From contig NZ_LGEA01000148.1 of the NCBI RefSeq assembly GCF_001280065.1, positions 124,001-188,000 on the forward strand: a stretch of 64,000 nt of DNA. The letters run 5' to 3'. Made by a program: the position numbers and the translations under genes. This DNA is from Streptomyces sp. NRRL B-1140 (GTDB lineage: Bacteria; Actinomycetota; Actinomycetes; Streptomycetales; Streptomycetaceae). The notes beneath the pieces are model-generated. The model was not told the DNA's origin and ran no database searches. It worked only from the letters and a program-made list of their open reading frames with translations. Positions 8,896-20,929 of this stretch are shown here, one piece after another (positions within the stretch are counted from its first letter, which is position 1; the number at the start of each line of letters is the position of its first letter).

Positions 8896-10173
8896 GTGGA
8901 CCTTTCTCGTAGAGGCTTCCTCCAGGCAGCCGCGCTCACCGCGGCCGCCTCCGGTCTGACCGTCGCCTGCGGCGGCGGCTCCGGCTCGGCCGGCAACAAG
9001 AACGGCAAGAACCTCACCTTGTGGTACTGGGGAGGCGCGCTCAGCGACAAGGTGGTCGCCGAGGCGAAGACGCACTTCAGCGGCCAGGTGAAGCTGACCG
9101 CCGCCTCCATAGGCGGCGACTTCAAGCAGAAGCTGACCACCACCCTGGCGGCGGGCGCCTCCGTGCCCGACATCACCGGCATCAAGGGCGAGGACATGGC
9201 GTCCTTCCTGCCCAACGCGGGCCGCTTCCTGGATCTGAACGACCTGGGCTTCAAGAAGATCGCGTCCCAGTACCTGGACTGGAAGACCAAGCTCGCCCGG
9301 ACCGAGGACGGCAAGCAGATCGGGTTCCCGATCGACATCGGCCCGACCGCCCTCTTCTACCGTGCGGACCTGTTCGACAAGGCCGGGCTGCCCACCGACC
9401 CCGACAAGGTCGCCGCCCGGGCCGGCACCTGGGACGACTACTTCGCCCTCGGCACCGAGCTGCGCAGGAAGGTGCCGGGCACGTACCTGGTCAACAACAT
9501 CGGCTCGGTCTTCACCATGGCTGTCGGGCAGGGCACCGAGCGGTTCATCGACAAGGACAACCACTTCATCGGCGACCAGGACCACATCCGCAAGGCCTGG
9601 GCCACCGCTGTGCGTCCCTACACCCTCGGGCTCGACGCCAAGATCAACGACAACACGTGGAACGCCGCGATCGGCAAGACCCTGACCACCGAACTCGGTG
9701 CCGCCTGGCACGCCCTGGACATCGAGCAGGCGGCCCCGAAGACCAAGGGCAAGTGGCGGGTCTGCGCGATGCCCGGTGGACCGGCCAACCAGGGCGGCTC
9801 CTACCTGGCGCTGCCCCGGCAGTGCCGCAACCCCGAAGAGGCGTTCAAGATCATCAGCTGGATCCTCAGTCCGGAGAACGACGCCCGGGGCTTCACCGAC
9901 GCCGCCATCTTCCCCGCCGCGCCGGCGGCCTACTCCATGCCGGCGATGACGGGCGGTGACCCGTTCTTCGGCGGGCAGAAGATCATCGAGGTCTTCGGCC
10001 CGGCCGCCAAGGCCATCCCGGCCGCCTACGAGGCACCCGCCGACGCCGCCGTCATGGCGCCTTTCATGACCGAGCTGTCCAGCATCGAGGCCAAGGGCAA
10101 GAAGCCCGACGACGCCTGGAAGGACGCGGTCGCCCAGGCCAGGCAGATCGCCCGGCGGCAGGGGGTGAGCTGA
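8896..10173 (+). CDS. Sugar ABC transporter substrate-binding lipoprotein
   Basis: A 425-residue extracytoplasmic binding protein of the family 1 (carbohydrate) type. The N-terminus MDLSRRGFLQAAALTAAA has the twin-arginine motif and LTVAC a lipobox, so it is a Tat-exported lipoprotein anchored to the membrane face. The mature part carries typical aromatic-rich sugar-binding segments such as TLWYWGGA and PTALFYRADLFDKAGLP. GTG start with GGAGTG spaced before it. First of three importer genes; the next start is 4 bases past its stop. Together with the glycosidases it implies uptake of an oligosaccharide or glycoside. Confidence 0.93.
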   Translation: MDLSRRGFLQAAALTAAASGLTVACGGGSGSAGNKNGKNLTLWYWGGALSDKVVAEAKTHFSGQVKLTAASIGGDFKQKLTTTLAAGASVPDITGIKGEDMASFLPNAGRFLDLNDLGFKKIASQYLDWKTKLARTEDGKQIGFPIDIGPTALFYRADLFDKAGLPTDPDKVAARAGTWDDYFALGTELRRKVPGTYLVNNIGSVFTMAVGQGTERFIDKDNHFIGDQDHIRKAWATAVRPYTLGLDAKINDNTWNAAIGKTLTTELGAAWHALDIEQAAPKTKGKWRVCAMPGGPANQGGSYLALPRQCRNPEEAFKIISWILSPENDARGFTDAAIFPAAPAAYSMPAMTGGDPFFGGQKIIEVFGPAAKAIPAAYEAPADAAVMAPFMTELSSIEAKGKKPDDAWKDAVAQARQIARRQGVS

Positions 10174-10176
10174 GCG

Positions 10177-11184
10177 ATGGCGTCACCTCCGGTCACCGGT
10201 TCCGCCGCGGTGCCCCGGCATCACGGCGGGCCCGGCCCGGCCCGCTTCCGCCCGCGGCGCACGCCGCCCGCGGACACCGTGCGGCCAGGGCGTCGCCGGG
10301 TGCTGTCGCACTGGCGGCAGTACCTGGCGATCTCGCCCTTCTTCCTGATCTTCGGCGTCTTCTCGTTCTTCCCTGTCTTCTACTCGCTCTACCTCGCCTT
10401 CCAGCGCTGGGACGGCCTGGGCACCGTGCAGTTCGTGGGCCTGCAGCAGTTCCGGTTCCTCTGGGACGACCCGGTCTTCTGGCTGTCGATCCGCAACACC
10501 CTGGTGATCTGGGTGCTGTCCACCGTCCCCACCCTGTTCGGCGCCCTGGTGCTGGCGACGCTGCTGCATTCGGTGCGCCGGTTCAAGGGCTTCTACCGCA
10601 TCGCCCTGTACATACCGAACGTCACCTCGATCGTCGCCGTGTCGATCTTCTTCGGGGCGGTGTTCAGCAACAACTTCGGCCTGGTCAACGCGATCCTCGG
10701 CACGGTCGGCATCCCACCCGTTCCGTGGCTGAGCAACCCGTGGCTGATCAAGCTGGTCATCGCGCTGCTGATGACCTGGATGTGGACCGGCTACAACATG
10801 ATCATCTACCTGGCGGGGCTCCAGGCCATCCCCACCCAGATCTACGAGGCGGCCAGGCTCGACGGGGCGGGACCGATCCGCACGTTCTTCCAGATCACCA
10901 TGCCGATCATGCGGCCCATCATCCTGTTCACCGTCGTCATCTCGACCATCAACGGCCTGCAGAGCTTCAGCGAACCCCAGGTCCTCTTCGGCAGCAACGC
11001 CGCCAACCCCAACCTCGGCGGTCCCGGCCAGGCCGGCCTGACCACGCTCCTCTACTTCTACCAGTCGGCCTTCGTCAACAACGACTACGGCTACGGCGCG
11101 GCCATCGTGTGGGCCTTCTTCGTACTGATCATGGTGCTGGTCGTCGTCAACTGGCGGGTCGTCCAGCGCGGGAGGAAGTCATGA
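10177..11184 (+). CDS. Sugar ABC transporter permease (MalF type)
   Basis: A 335-residue inner membrane protein with about six transmembrane helices after a polar, Pro/Arg-rich N-terminal tail of some 45 residues. The EAA loop that docks the ATPase is visible as EAARLDGAGPIRTFFQITMP. It forms the channel with the next permease, whose ATG overlaps this stop (ATGA). No ATP-binding gene lies in the cluster. In Streptomyces the shared ATPase MsiK commonly serves such importers, which is the likely arrangement here. Confidence 0.93.
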   Translation: MASPPVTGSAAVPRHHGGPGPARFRPRRTPPADTVRPGRRRVLSHWRQYLAISPFFLIFGVFSFFPVFYSLYLAFQRWDGLGTVQFVGLQQFRFLWDDPVFWLSIRNTLVIWVLSTVPTLFGALVLATLLHSVRRFKGFYRIALYIPNVTSIVAVSIFFGAVFSNNFGLVNAILGTVGIPPVPWLSNPWLIKLVIALLMTWMWTGYNMIIYLAGLQAIPTQIYEAARLDGAGPIRTFFQITMPIMRPIILFTVVISTINGLQSFSEPQVLFGSNAANPNLGGPGQAGLTTLLYFYQSAFVNNDYGYGAAIVWAFFVLIMVLVVVNWRVVQRGRKS

Positions 11185-12029
11185 CCGCAGTGGTCCCGAG
11201 GCGGTCCCGGCGCCCGAAGGGGCTGACCGCGCACCTCGTCCTGGTCCTGGCCGTCCTGGTCTCGGTCTTCCCGTTCGTGTGGACGATCGTCATGGCGACG
11301 AACACCACCGAGGACATCTACAAGAGCCCTCCGAAGCTGACATTCGGCTCCCACCTGCTGGAGAACGTCCGGCACGTGCTCGACACCATCGACTTCTTCG
11401 GGTCGATGCTGAACACGCTCGTCGTCGCCTGCGTCACGACCGTCCTGGTCCTGTTCGTGGACTCCCTTGCGGCGTTCGCCTTCGCCAAGTTCGACTTCCC
11501 CGGCCGCAAGACGCTGTTCGCCCTGCTGGTGGGGTTCATGATGCTGCCGCTCCAGCTGGCCGTCCTGCCGCAGTTCATCCTCATGTCCGACATCGGCTGG
11601 GTCGGCACCCTCAAGGCCCTGGTCCTGCCCGCCCTCGCCAACGCCTTCGGCATCTTCTGGCTGCGCCAGTACATCGGGAACGGCGTGCCGGACGAGCTGC
11701 TCGACGCCGCGCGCATCGACGGAGCGGGATTCTTCCGCCAGTACTGGAACATCGTGCTGCCGATGATCAGGCCCGCACTGTCCTTCCTCGCCATCTACGC
11801 CTTCGTCGGCGCCTGGAACGACTACATCTGGCCGCTGGTCGTGCTCAACGACCCCAGCCACCTCACCCTCCAGGTGGCACTGGCCCAGCTCCACGTCGGC
11901 CACACCACCGACTACAGCATGGTCATGGCCGGCGTCCTCATGGCGTCCGTGCCCCTGGTCGTCGTCTTCACGCTCTTCGCCCGCGGCTTCATCGCGGGGG
12001 CGACGGAGGGGGCGGTGCAGGGCAGCTGA
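11181..12029 (+). CDS. Sugar ABC transporter permease (MalG type)
   Basis: A 282-residue permease with six hydrophobic segments and the EAA-loop variant DAARIDGAGFFRQYWNIVLP. The ATG at 11181 overlaps the stop of the preceding permease by 4 bases, which fixes the start and implies coupled translation. It pairs with the MalF-type subunit to complete the importer, apart from the ATPase. The next gene begins 125 bases on, beyond a hairpin repeat that may separate transcripts. Confidence 0.93.
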   Translation: MTAVVPRRSRRPKGLTAHLVLVLAVLVSVFPFVWTIVMATNTTEDIYKSPPKLTFGSHLLENVRHVLDTIDFFGSMLNTLVVACVTTVLVLFVDSLAAFAFAKFDFPGRKTLFALLVGFMMLPLQLAVLPQFILMSDIGWVGTLKALVLPALANAFGIFWLRQYIGNGVPDELLDAARIDGAGFFRQYWNIVLPMIRPALSFLAIYAFVGAWNDYIWPLVVLNDPSHLTLQVALAQLHVGHTTDYSMVMAGVLMASVPLVVVFTLFARGFIAGATEGAVQGS

Positions 12030-12044
12030 ACGCCCCGAAGGCGG

Positions 12045-12082
12045 GCGCCCCGTAAGGGGCGCGGGGAACTGCGCGACCAGCC
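12045..12082 (+). repeat. Streptomyces intergenic hairpin repeat, copy 1
   Basis: A perfect 7-bp stem GCGCCCC/GGGGCGC with GTAA loop (12045-12062) runs straight into GGGGAACTGCGCGACCAGCC (12063-12082). A 25-base identical block (12058-12082) recurs on the other strand at 50738-50762. From memory this sequence is a common dispersed intergenic element in Streptomyces genomes. It falls between the permease and the phosphodiesterase-like gene and may act as a partial terminator or RNA-stability hairpin. Confidence 0.7.
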
Positions 12083-12154
12083 GGAACGGGCGCGCAGCCG
12101 GAAACCGGCCGCCGGTCCCGAGCTCTCCTGGCAGCCATTCAAGAGAGGCACCCA

Positions 12155-13080
12155 GTGACGGACGTCAACACCGAGGCCCGACGCCCCAAGGTCCTCGTCG
12201 TCGGCATGGACGGCCTGCGCTACGACCGCCTGACCCGGTCCCCCGCCGGGGCACCCGTGCTGCACCGCCTGATGGCCACGGGTGCCCACGGCACGAGCCT
12301 GCTGCCCTACGGCCGGGCGGACGACGAGCCCTCGGCCGGCACTGCCTACACCGACTCCGGGCCCGGCTGGTCGAGCATCCTCACTGGGGTGTGGCCCGAG
12401 CGCCACGGAGTCACCGGCAACGATTTCAAGGGCGCCGCCTACACCCGCTACCCCGACTTCCTCACCCGCGCCGCCACCGCCCGGCCCGGTCTGCGCACGG
12501 TGGCCGCCGTGTCCTGGCCGGCCCTGGTCCGCCGCGGCACCCTCGGCCGGGCCATCGGCCGGCGGGTGCGGTACAACGGCGAATCCAGGGGCTACGAGAC
12601 CGCGGACCGCCGCGTCGCCCGCACCGCCCTGCGCTGGCTCGGCAAGGGCGACCCGGACGTGATGTTCGTGTACTTCGGCGCCACCGACGAGGCCGGCCAC
12701 GCCACCGGGCCCCTCTCCCCCGCCTACGACCGGGCCCTCCTCGCCCAGGACACCCACCTCGGGCACCTGCTGGACGCGATCGGGGCCCGGGCGGCGGATC
12801 CCCGACGCGCCCCGGAGCGCTGGACCGTGCTGATCACCACCGACCACGGCCACCTCGACTCCGGCGGCCACGGCGGCGACTCCCGTGCCGAACGGGAGGT
12901 CTTCGTCATCCTCGCCGAGCGGGGAGCCGGCGAAGGCCCCGGAGGCACCCGGCTCGACACACCCCGCCTCGTCGACGTCGCCCCCACCGTCCTGGACCGT
13001 CTCGGCATCCCCGCCGACCCCGCCTGGGGCCTGCAGGGCCGCGTCCTGCCCCGCCCCACCGCACCGACTCCGGAATGGCC

Positions 13081-13084
<4 letters not shown>
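12155..13084 (+). CDS. Alkaline phosphatase superfamily protein (nucleotide pyrophosphatase/phosphodiesterase-like)
   Basis: A 309-residue protein of the alkaline phosphatase/NPP fold. Metal sites appear as LVVGMDGLRYDR at the start and TTDHGHLDSGGHGG near residues 228-241. The nucleophile region GWSSILTGVWPERHGVTGND keeps the TG-x2-P-x2-HG pattern of NPP-type enzymes. It has no signal peptide and so is cytosolic. It would hydrolyse a phosphodiester or phosphate from an imported molecule. GTG start with GAGAGG 7 bases before. The stop overlaps the GH2 gene start. The substrate is unknown; it could also be a phosphonate or sulfate hydrolase of the same fold. Confidence 0.82.
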
Positions 13085-16014
<2,930 letters not shown>

Positions 16015-16062
16015 GTTCTCTTCCTCCCTCTCAGTCACCGACTGCCACCCCATGGAGCCCCC

Positions 16063-17898
16063 ATGTGCGTTTCGCATGACCACGACCCGGGCGAAGCGCC
16101 CCAGGCCGGTGCCGGAAGACGCGGTTTCCTCCGCGCCACCGCGCTGCTCGGCGCGACGGCCGCCGCGGTGACCGCGCTGCCGGGCGGCACCGCGCAGGCG
16201 GCGCCCGCGAGCCGGCGTCCCGACCCGCGCAGCCGCCGCTTCACGCTCGCGGTGATGCCGGACACGCAGTACCTCTTCGACGGTCCGAGCATCGACAGGG
16301 CTCCGGTGGAGGCGTCACTGCGCTATCTGCTGGAGCACGGCGGCCAGGAGAACATCGTCTTCCTCTCCCACCTCGGCGACCTCACGCAGAACGGCGCGAA
16401 GGAGGAGTTCGCGGCGATCGGTGAGGCGTTCCGGGTGCTGGACCGGCAGGGTGTCGACTACAGCGTCCTGGCCGGCAACCACGACGTGAAGTCGTCGACG
16501 ACCGACCAGCGCGGCGCGACACCGTACCTGGACGCCTTCGGGCCGCAGCGGTTCGAGGGAAAGCCGACGTTCGGCGGCGCCTCGCCGGACGGCTACAACA
16601 CCTGGCACCGGTTCCAGGCGGGCGGCCGTCGGTGGCTGGTGCTCGCGCTGGACTGGCGGCTGTCGCCGCAGGGGTACGCGTGGGCGAAGGACGTCCTGGC
16701 GAAGCACCCGAGGACACCGGTGATCCTCACGACCCACGAACTGGTCGTCGCGGACGACACGTTGTCGGACTACGGGCAACAGCTCTGGGACCGGCTGATC
16801 GAGGACCACGACCAGATCTTCCTCGCCCTCGGCGGGCACTACTGGCCCGCCGGGCGCGCGACGCGGAAGAACGCGGCCGGGCACGACGTCCATCTGCACC
16901 TGACGAACTACCAGAACCGCTACTTCGGCGGTGCGGCGATGATCCGTCTCTACCGGTTCGACCTGGACCGCGGCGTCATCGACGTGGAGACGCTCTCGCC
17001 GTGGATCCTGGGCCGGGCCGCGAAGGGGCTCAACGAGCTGGAGCGGCAGGAGATGGAGCTGAGCGGCGACGCCGACCGGTTCTCCGTCGAGATCGACTTC
17101 GAGGAGCGCTTCTCCGGCTTCGCGCCCGTGCCCGCCCGTCCGGCGCGACCCGTCTCGAAGATGCTGCTGCCGGGCACGGTGGCGTACTGGCGTTTCGAGA
17201 AGCCCGTCGACGGCACGGCCGGCACGGTCCGCGACCTGTCCGGCCGGGGCAACGACCTCTCCCTCGTCACGGTGGGCGGCGGCACGCTCGGCTGGTCGGC
17301 CGACCACCACCCCGACCAGCCGGGCCACGGCAGCCTGGAGTTCCGGGGTTTCAAGTCCCCGCTGAGGGGCGCCTACCTGCGCACGGTCGACGGCGCCCCG
17401 CTGAACAAGGCCACCTTCACGGACGGTTACACCATCGAGGCGTTCTACCGGCTGCCCGCCGACTGGGACCCGGACCACAACGCCTGGTCGGGCCTGGTCT
17501 CCCGCACGGGCACGGGCGGCGCCGCAGGGAAGAGCGCCGACGACCCGGACGAGCCGCTGGCCACGCTGTCGCTGTCCAACGACCGTGAGCCGCAGTGGGC
17601 GATGCGCCCGCTCAACCAGCAGGGCATCGCCACCAACTGGGGCCAGGAGACACCGCTGGAGACCTGGTGGCACTTGGCCGTCGTCAACGACGGCAGGCAC
17701 ACCACGCTGTACGTCGAGGGCTGTCCGGTGGTCCGCAACCCCAAGGCGTCCGCGGCCGGCATCACCTCCGTCGGGCTCCCGTGGCTGCTGGGCGGCTACG
17801 AGTACGCCGGGAAGATCGACCAGATCCTCCACGGCCGGCTCGGCGACGTCCGGATCGTCGCCCGGGCGCTCCCCGTCACCTCCTTCATGAACCACTGA
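16063..17898 (+). CDS. Tat-exported metallophosphoesterase with LamG-like C-terminal domain
   Basis: A 611-residue secreted protein. The N-terminal tail GRRGFLRATALLGATAAAV (about 18-36) is a twin-arginine signal, cleaved near AQAA (44-47). Residues 60-340 form a calcineurin-type domain: MPDTQ (65-69), HLGDLTQNG (103-111), GNHD (138-141), TTHELV, then GGHYWPAGR where most relatives have GH-x-H. The C-terminal 240 residues resemble a LamG/concanavalin-like sandwich (YWRFEKPVDGTAGTVRDLSG, TLYVEGCPV), which often binds glycans. It would act outside the cell on phosphorylated polymer. It follows GH2 by 48 bases and precedes the PHP gene by one base. Confidence 0.85.
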   Translation: MCVSHDHDPGEAPQAGAGRRGFLRATALLGATAAAVTALPGGTAQAAPASRRPDPRSRRFTLAVMPDTQYLFDGPSIDRAPVEASLRYLLEHGGQENIVFLSHLGDLTQNGAKEEFAAIGEAFRVLDRQGVDYSVLAGNHDVKSSTTDQRGATPYLDAFGPQRFEGKPTFGGASPDGYNTWHRFQAGGRRWLVLALDWRLSPQGYAWAKDVLAKHPRTPVILTTHELVVADDTLSDYGQQLWDRLIEDHDQIFLALGGHYWPAGRATRKNAAGHDVHLHLTNYQNRYFGGAAMIRLYRFDLDRGVIDVETLSPWILGRAAKGLNELERQEMELSGDADRFSVEIDFEERFSGFAPVPARPARPVSKMLLPGTVAYWRFEKPVDGTAGTVRDLSGRGNDLSLVTVGGGTLGWSADHHPDQPGHGSLEFRGFKSPLRGAYLRTVDGAPLNKATFTDGYTIEAFYRLPADWDPDHNAWSGLVSRTGTGGAAGKSADDPDEPLATLSLSNDREPQWAMRPLNQQGIATNWGQETPLETWWHLAVVNDGRHTTLYVEGCPVVRNPKASAAGITSVGLPWLLGGYEYAGKIDQILHGRLGDVRIVARALPVTSFMNH

Positions 17899-17899
17899 G

Positions 17900-19603
17900 A
17901 TGCCGAAGGGCTGGTCGATCATGACCGAGCAACAGCTGCCCGCCTGGGCCGATCCGTCCGTCTCCCCCGCCGCCCTGGATCCGCAGGGCGTGTCCCGCCG
18001 CGGGCTGCTGCGCCGCGCGGGCCTGTTCGGCGCCGCGTTCGCCCTCGGTTCGGTGGCGACCGGCCGGACCCCGGCCTTCGCCGCCGGTGACGGCGGCCCG
18101 CTGGGCGGCGAGGACCCGCGCCTCGCCTACCTCGTCGGTGACCACCACATCCACTCCGTCTACAGCCACGACGCCAAGTACACCTTCTCCCAGCTGGCCG
18201 CGAAGAGCGCGGAGTACGGCCTGGACTGGATGGTGTTCACCGAGCACTCCAACTTCGGGCACGCCGACTTCGGGGCCGCGATGGAGCACCGGGAGATCCT
18301 GAGGGCGCGGGCGGAGAACCCGCGTCAGCTGATCTTCCAGGGCCTGGAGTGGTACATCCCGGCCGCCGAGCACTGCACGGTGTTCACCGCGCCCGGCCCG
18401 CACGAGGTCGACGTGCTGACCCGCTTCGAGAGCGCCTACGACGGCAAGCTCCTCGCCTACGACAAGGGCGGCCCCGCCGACGCCGACACCGCCCGCAACG
18501 AGGCGCACGCCCTGAAGGGCCTCAAGTGGCTGGCCGAGCAGCGCCGTTCGGGCTACGTCGACGACGTGCTGGTGCTCGCCAACCATCCCATGCGCCTCGG
18601 CATCGACTCCCCGCACGAACTGCGCAACTGGCGGGACGCGGCGCCCGGGATCGTGATCGGCATGGAGGGCGCGCCCGGCGCCCAGGGCGCGGCCATCCCC
18701 GGCTGGCGGGGTGCCACCTCGATCCGCGGCGAGTACGAGAACAAGCCGTCCGTCCAGTCCTGGCCCGGCTATCCCGCGGACGCCTACCTCACCTACGGCG
18801 GTTTCGACTGGGCGACCGCGACCGTCGGCGGTCTGTGGGACTCGCTGCTCGCCGAGGGCCGGCTGTTCTCGGTCACCACCAACTCCGACGCCCACCGGAT
18901 CGTCTTCGACACCTGGAAGAACGGCGACTGGCCGGCCGGTCAGAACTTCGACAACACCGGGAAGCTGCCCGACCCGGTGAACACCGGCACCCCGCAGCCG
19001 GGCAGCGACTTCTGGCCCGGCCAGTTCAGCCGTACGCACGTGGGCGTGACCCGGTACGGCTACCGCGCGGTGATGGCGGGGATGCGCGCGGGCCGGGTCT
19101 GGCTGGACCACGGGCATCTGCTCGACGGGCTCGACGTCCGCCTGAAGCGGGACCGGGACCGAGGCCGGGGCGTGACGCTCGGCGGCCGGCTGCGGGTGCG
19201 CAAGGGCGAGCGGCTCACTCTGAGCGTCACGGTGACGACCGCATCCCGGCCCAACCCGCGGGGGATCCTGCCCGAGTTGGCGCATGTGGACGTCATCCGC
19301 GGCGCGGTGCGCGGGCCGGTCCCCGATCGCGACACCTGGCAGGCCCCGGACACGCGGGTCGTCCGGACGGAGGACGTCTCCGGCCGCAAGGGCACCTTCA
19401 CCCTGCGCATACCGCTGACCGCAGGGGAGGAGTCCTTCTACGTCCGGCTGCGCGGCAGCGACGGCAAGCGCAACGGCCCCGGCTGCCTCGGCGCGTCGGT
19501 CGACCCGCACGGGCCGGTCCCGCACGCGCCGGGGGACGGTGATCCGTGGGCGGACACCTGGTTCTACGCGAACCCTGTGTTCGTGGACGTCGAAGGGTCC
19601 TGA
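17900..19603 (+). CDS. Tat-exported PHP-domain phosphoesterase
   Basis: A 567-residue protein. A second possible ATG lies at 17921. A twin-arginine signal (VSRRGLLRRAGLFGAAFALG) ends near AFAA. The PHP metal motifs follow: GDHHIHSVYSHDAKYTF, DWMVFTEHSN, LANHPMR and TTNSDAHR. The PHP fold hydrolyses phosphoester bonds with a trinuclear metal centre. The C-terminal 170 residues are a beta-rich region of no clear family. The start is one base past the previous stop, so the two exported phosphoesterases are co-transcribed and probably act on the same extracellular substrate. Confidence 0.83.
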   Translation: MPKGWSIMTEQQLPAWADPSVSPAALDPQGVSRRGLLRRAGLFGAAFALGSVATGRTPAFAAGDGGPLGGEDPRLAYLVGDHHIHSVYSHDAKYTFSQLAAKSAEYGLDWMVFTEHSNFGHADFGAAMEHREILRARAENPRQLIFQGLEWYIPAAEHCTVFTAPGPHEVDVLTRFESAYDGKLLAYDKGGPADADTARNEAHALKGLKWLAEQRRSGYVDDVLVLANHPMRLGIDSPHELRNWRDAAPGIVIGMEGAPGAQGAAIPGWRGATSIRGEYENKPSVQSWPGYPADAYLTYGGFDWATATVGGLWDSLLAEGRLFSVTTNSDAHRIVFDTWKNGDWPAGQNFDNTGKLPDPVNTGTPQPGSDFWPGQFSRTHVGVTRYGYRAVMAGMRAGRVWLDHGHLLDGLDVRLKRDRDRGRGVTLGGRLRVRKGERLTLSVTVTTASRPNPRGILPELAHVDVIRGAVRGPVPDRDTWQAPDTRVVRTEDVSGRKGTFTLRIPLTAGEESFYVRLRGSDGKRNGPGCLGASVDPHGPVPHAPGDGDPWADTWFYANPVFVDVEGS

Positions 19604-19646
19604 CCGGGCGTACCAGCAGGTCACCGACGGATGGAGCGGAGGTACG

Positions 19647-20483
19647 GTGGGCCGCGTGACCGGTGAAGAGTCGCTGCGGCCCCAGTCCCTGATGCTGACG
19701 TTCCTGGGCGATCAGGTGCTCGGGCGTGACGTGTGCGTGTATTCGGGCAGCGTCATCGACGTGTTCGCCCGGGCCGGCATCGGCGAGCAGGCGACGCGTT
19801 CCACGCTGAGCCGCATGGCCGGCCGTGACCTGCTGCGCCGGCAGCGTGAGGGCCGCCGGATGTACTTCGGGCTGACCGAGCGCTCGGAGGCGGTGCTGCG
19901 CGACGGCGCGCAGCGGATCTGGCAGGCGGGTGCCGTCAACCGGCAGTGGGACGGCACCTGGACGCTGCTCGGTTTCTCCCTGCCGGAGTCCTGGCAGCGC
20001 CAGCGGCACGACCTGCGCTCCCGGCTGGCCTGGAGCGGCTTCGGCCCGCTCTTCAACGGCCTGTGGATCGCCCCCGGTGAGGTCGACGTGTCGGCGCTGG
20101 TGGCCGAGCTCGGCCTGTCCGCGCACGTGAAGGTCTTCCGGGCGCACGCGGACGCCGGCATGGACATCGGCCGGATGATCGAGGAGACGTGGGAGCTGTC
20201 CGACCTGGCCGGACGCTACGCGGGGTTCACGCGGCGCTGGCAGGCGTGGGAGGACGACCTGCCGGACGCCGACGACGCCCTCGTGCTGCGGCTGCGGCTG
20301 CAGACGGAGTGGCTTCAGATCGTCCGGCGCGACCCACGGCTGCCCGTGGGGCACCTGCCGGACGACTGGCCGGCCGAACAGGCCGAGAAGACGTTCCGGA
20401 CCGTGCACGAGCGGCTTTCACCGCTCGTGCGCGACGCCTCGGAGCGCTTTCTGGACCTGGTGCCCGCGCGGCCTCAGGCGTAG
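19647..20483 (+). CDS. PaaX family transcriptional regulator
   Basis: A 278-residue PaaX-type regulator. The N-terminal winged helix (SLMLTFLGDQVLGRDVCVYS followed by LIDVFARAGI-like helices and TRSTLSRMAGRDLL) and the C-terminal PaaX domain are both present. PaaX represses phenylacetate-type catabolism by sensing aryl-CoA thioesters, and here it converges on an acyl-CoA ligase operon. Two GTG starts fit: 19647 (GGAGG 4 bases before) and 19656 (13 bases); I chose the first. Its stop overlaps the stop of the MaoC gene by 10 bases, tail to tail. Confidence 0.85.
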   Translation: MGRVTGEESLRPQSLMLTFLGDQVLGRDVCVYSGSVIDVFARAGIGEQATRSTLSRMAGRDLLRRQREGRRMYFGLTERSEAVLRDGAQRIWQAGAVNRQWDGTWTLLGFSLPESWQRQRHDLRSRLAWSGFGPLFNGLWIAPGEVDVSALVAELGLSAHVKVFRAHADAGMDIGRMIEETWELSDLAGRYAGFTRRWQAWEDDLPDADDALVLRLRLQTEWLQIVRRDPRLPVGHLPDDWPAEQAEKTFRTVHERLSPLVRDASERFLDLVPARPQA

Positions 20484-20929
20484 AACCGCGACAGGCTCTG
20501 GAGCACCGCGGCGGGCTTGGTGCCGCCCTCGATCTCGATGGCGCCCTCGACGGTGATCTGCACCCCGCCCGGCACCTCCTGGACCTCGGCGAGCTTCGCC
20601 GCCAGGCGGATGCGGGAGCCGACCTTGACCGGTGACGGGAAACGCACCTTGTCGAGGCCGTAGTTGACCTTCGTCGTCACTCCCTGGACGTCCAGCAGTT
20701 CGGTGAACAGGGGGATGAAGAGGGACAGCGTGAGGTAGCCGTGCGCGATGGGCGCGCCGAAGGGACCGTCCTTGGCGCGCTCGGGGTCCACGTGGATCCA
20801 CTGGTGGTCGCCCGTGGCGTCGGCGAAGGTGTCGATGCGCTCCTGCGTCACCTCGATCCACTCGCTGGTGCCGAGGTCGCCGCCGGCGAGCTTCTTGAGT
20901 TCGTCGAGACCGTTGACGGTGATGCTCAT
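20474..20929 (-). CDS. MaoC-family dehydratase ((R)-specific enoyl-CoA hydratase type)
   Basis: A 151-residue single hot-dog-fold MaoC protein. The hydratase signature ATGDHQWIHVDPERA (Asp and His of the catalytic pair) and PIAHGYLTLSL are intact, matching stand-alone NodN/MaoC hydratases. It should add water to an enoyl-CoA in the (R) configuration. Last gene of the left-running SDR-amidohydrolase-ligase-MaoC operon; its ATG overlaps the ligase stop by 4 bases. It works naturally with the SDR, which resembles the (R)-3-hydroxyacyl-CoA dehydrogenase domain of MFE-2. Confidence 0.9.
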   Translation of the reverse strand: MSITVNGLDELKKLAGGDLGTSEWIEVTQERIDTFADATGDHQWIHVDPERAKDGPFGAPIAHGYLTLSLFIPLFTELLDVQGVTTKVNYGLDKVRFPSPVKVGSRIRLAAKLAEVQEVPGGVQITVEGAIEIEGGTKPAAVLQSLSRFYA

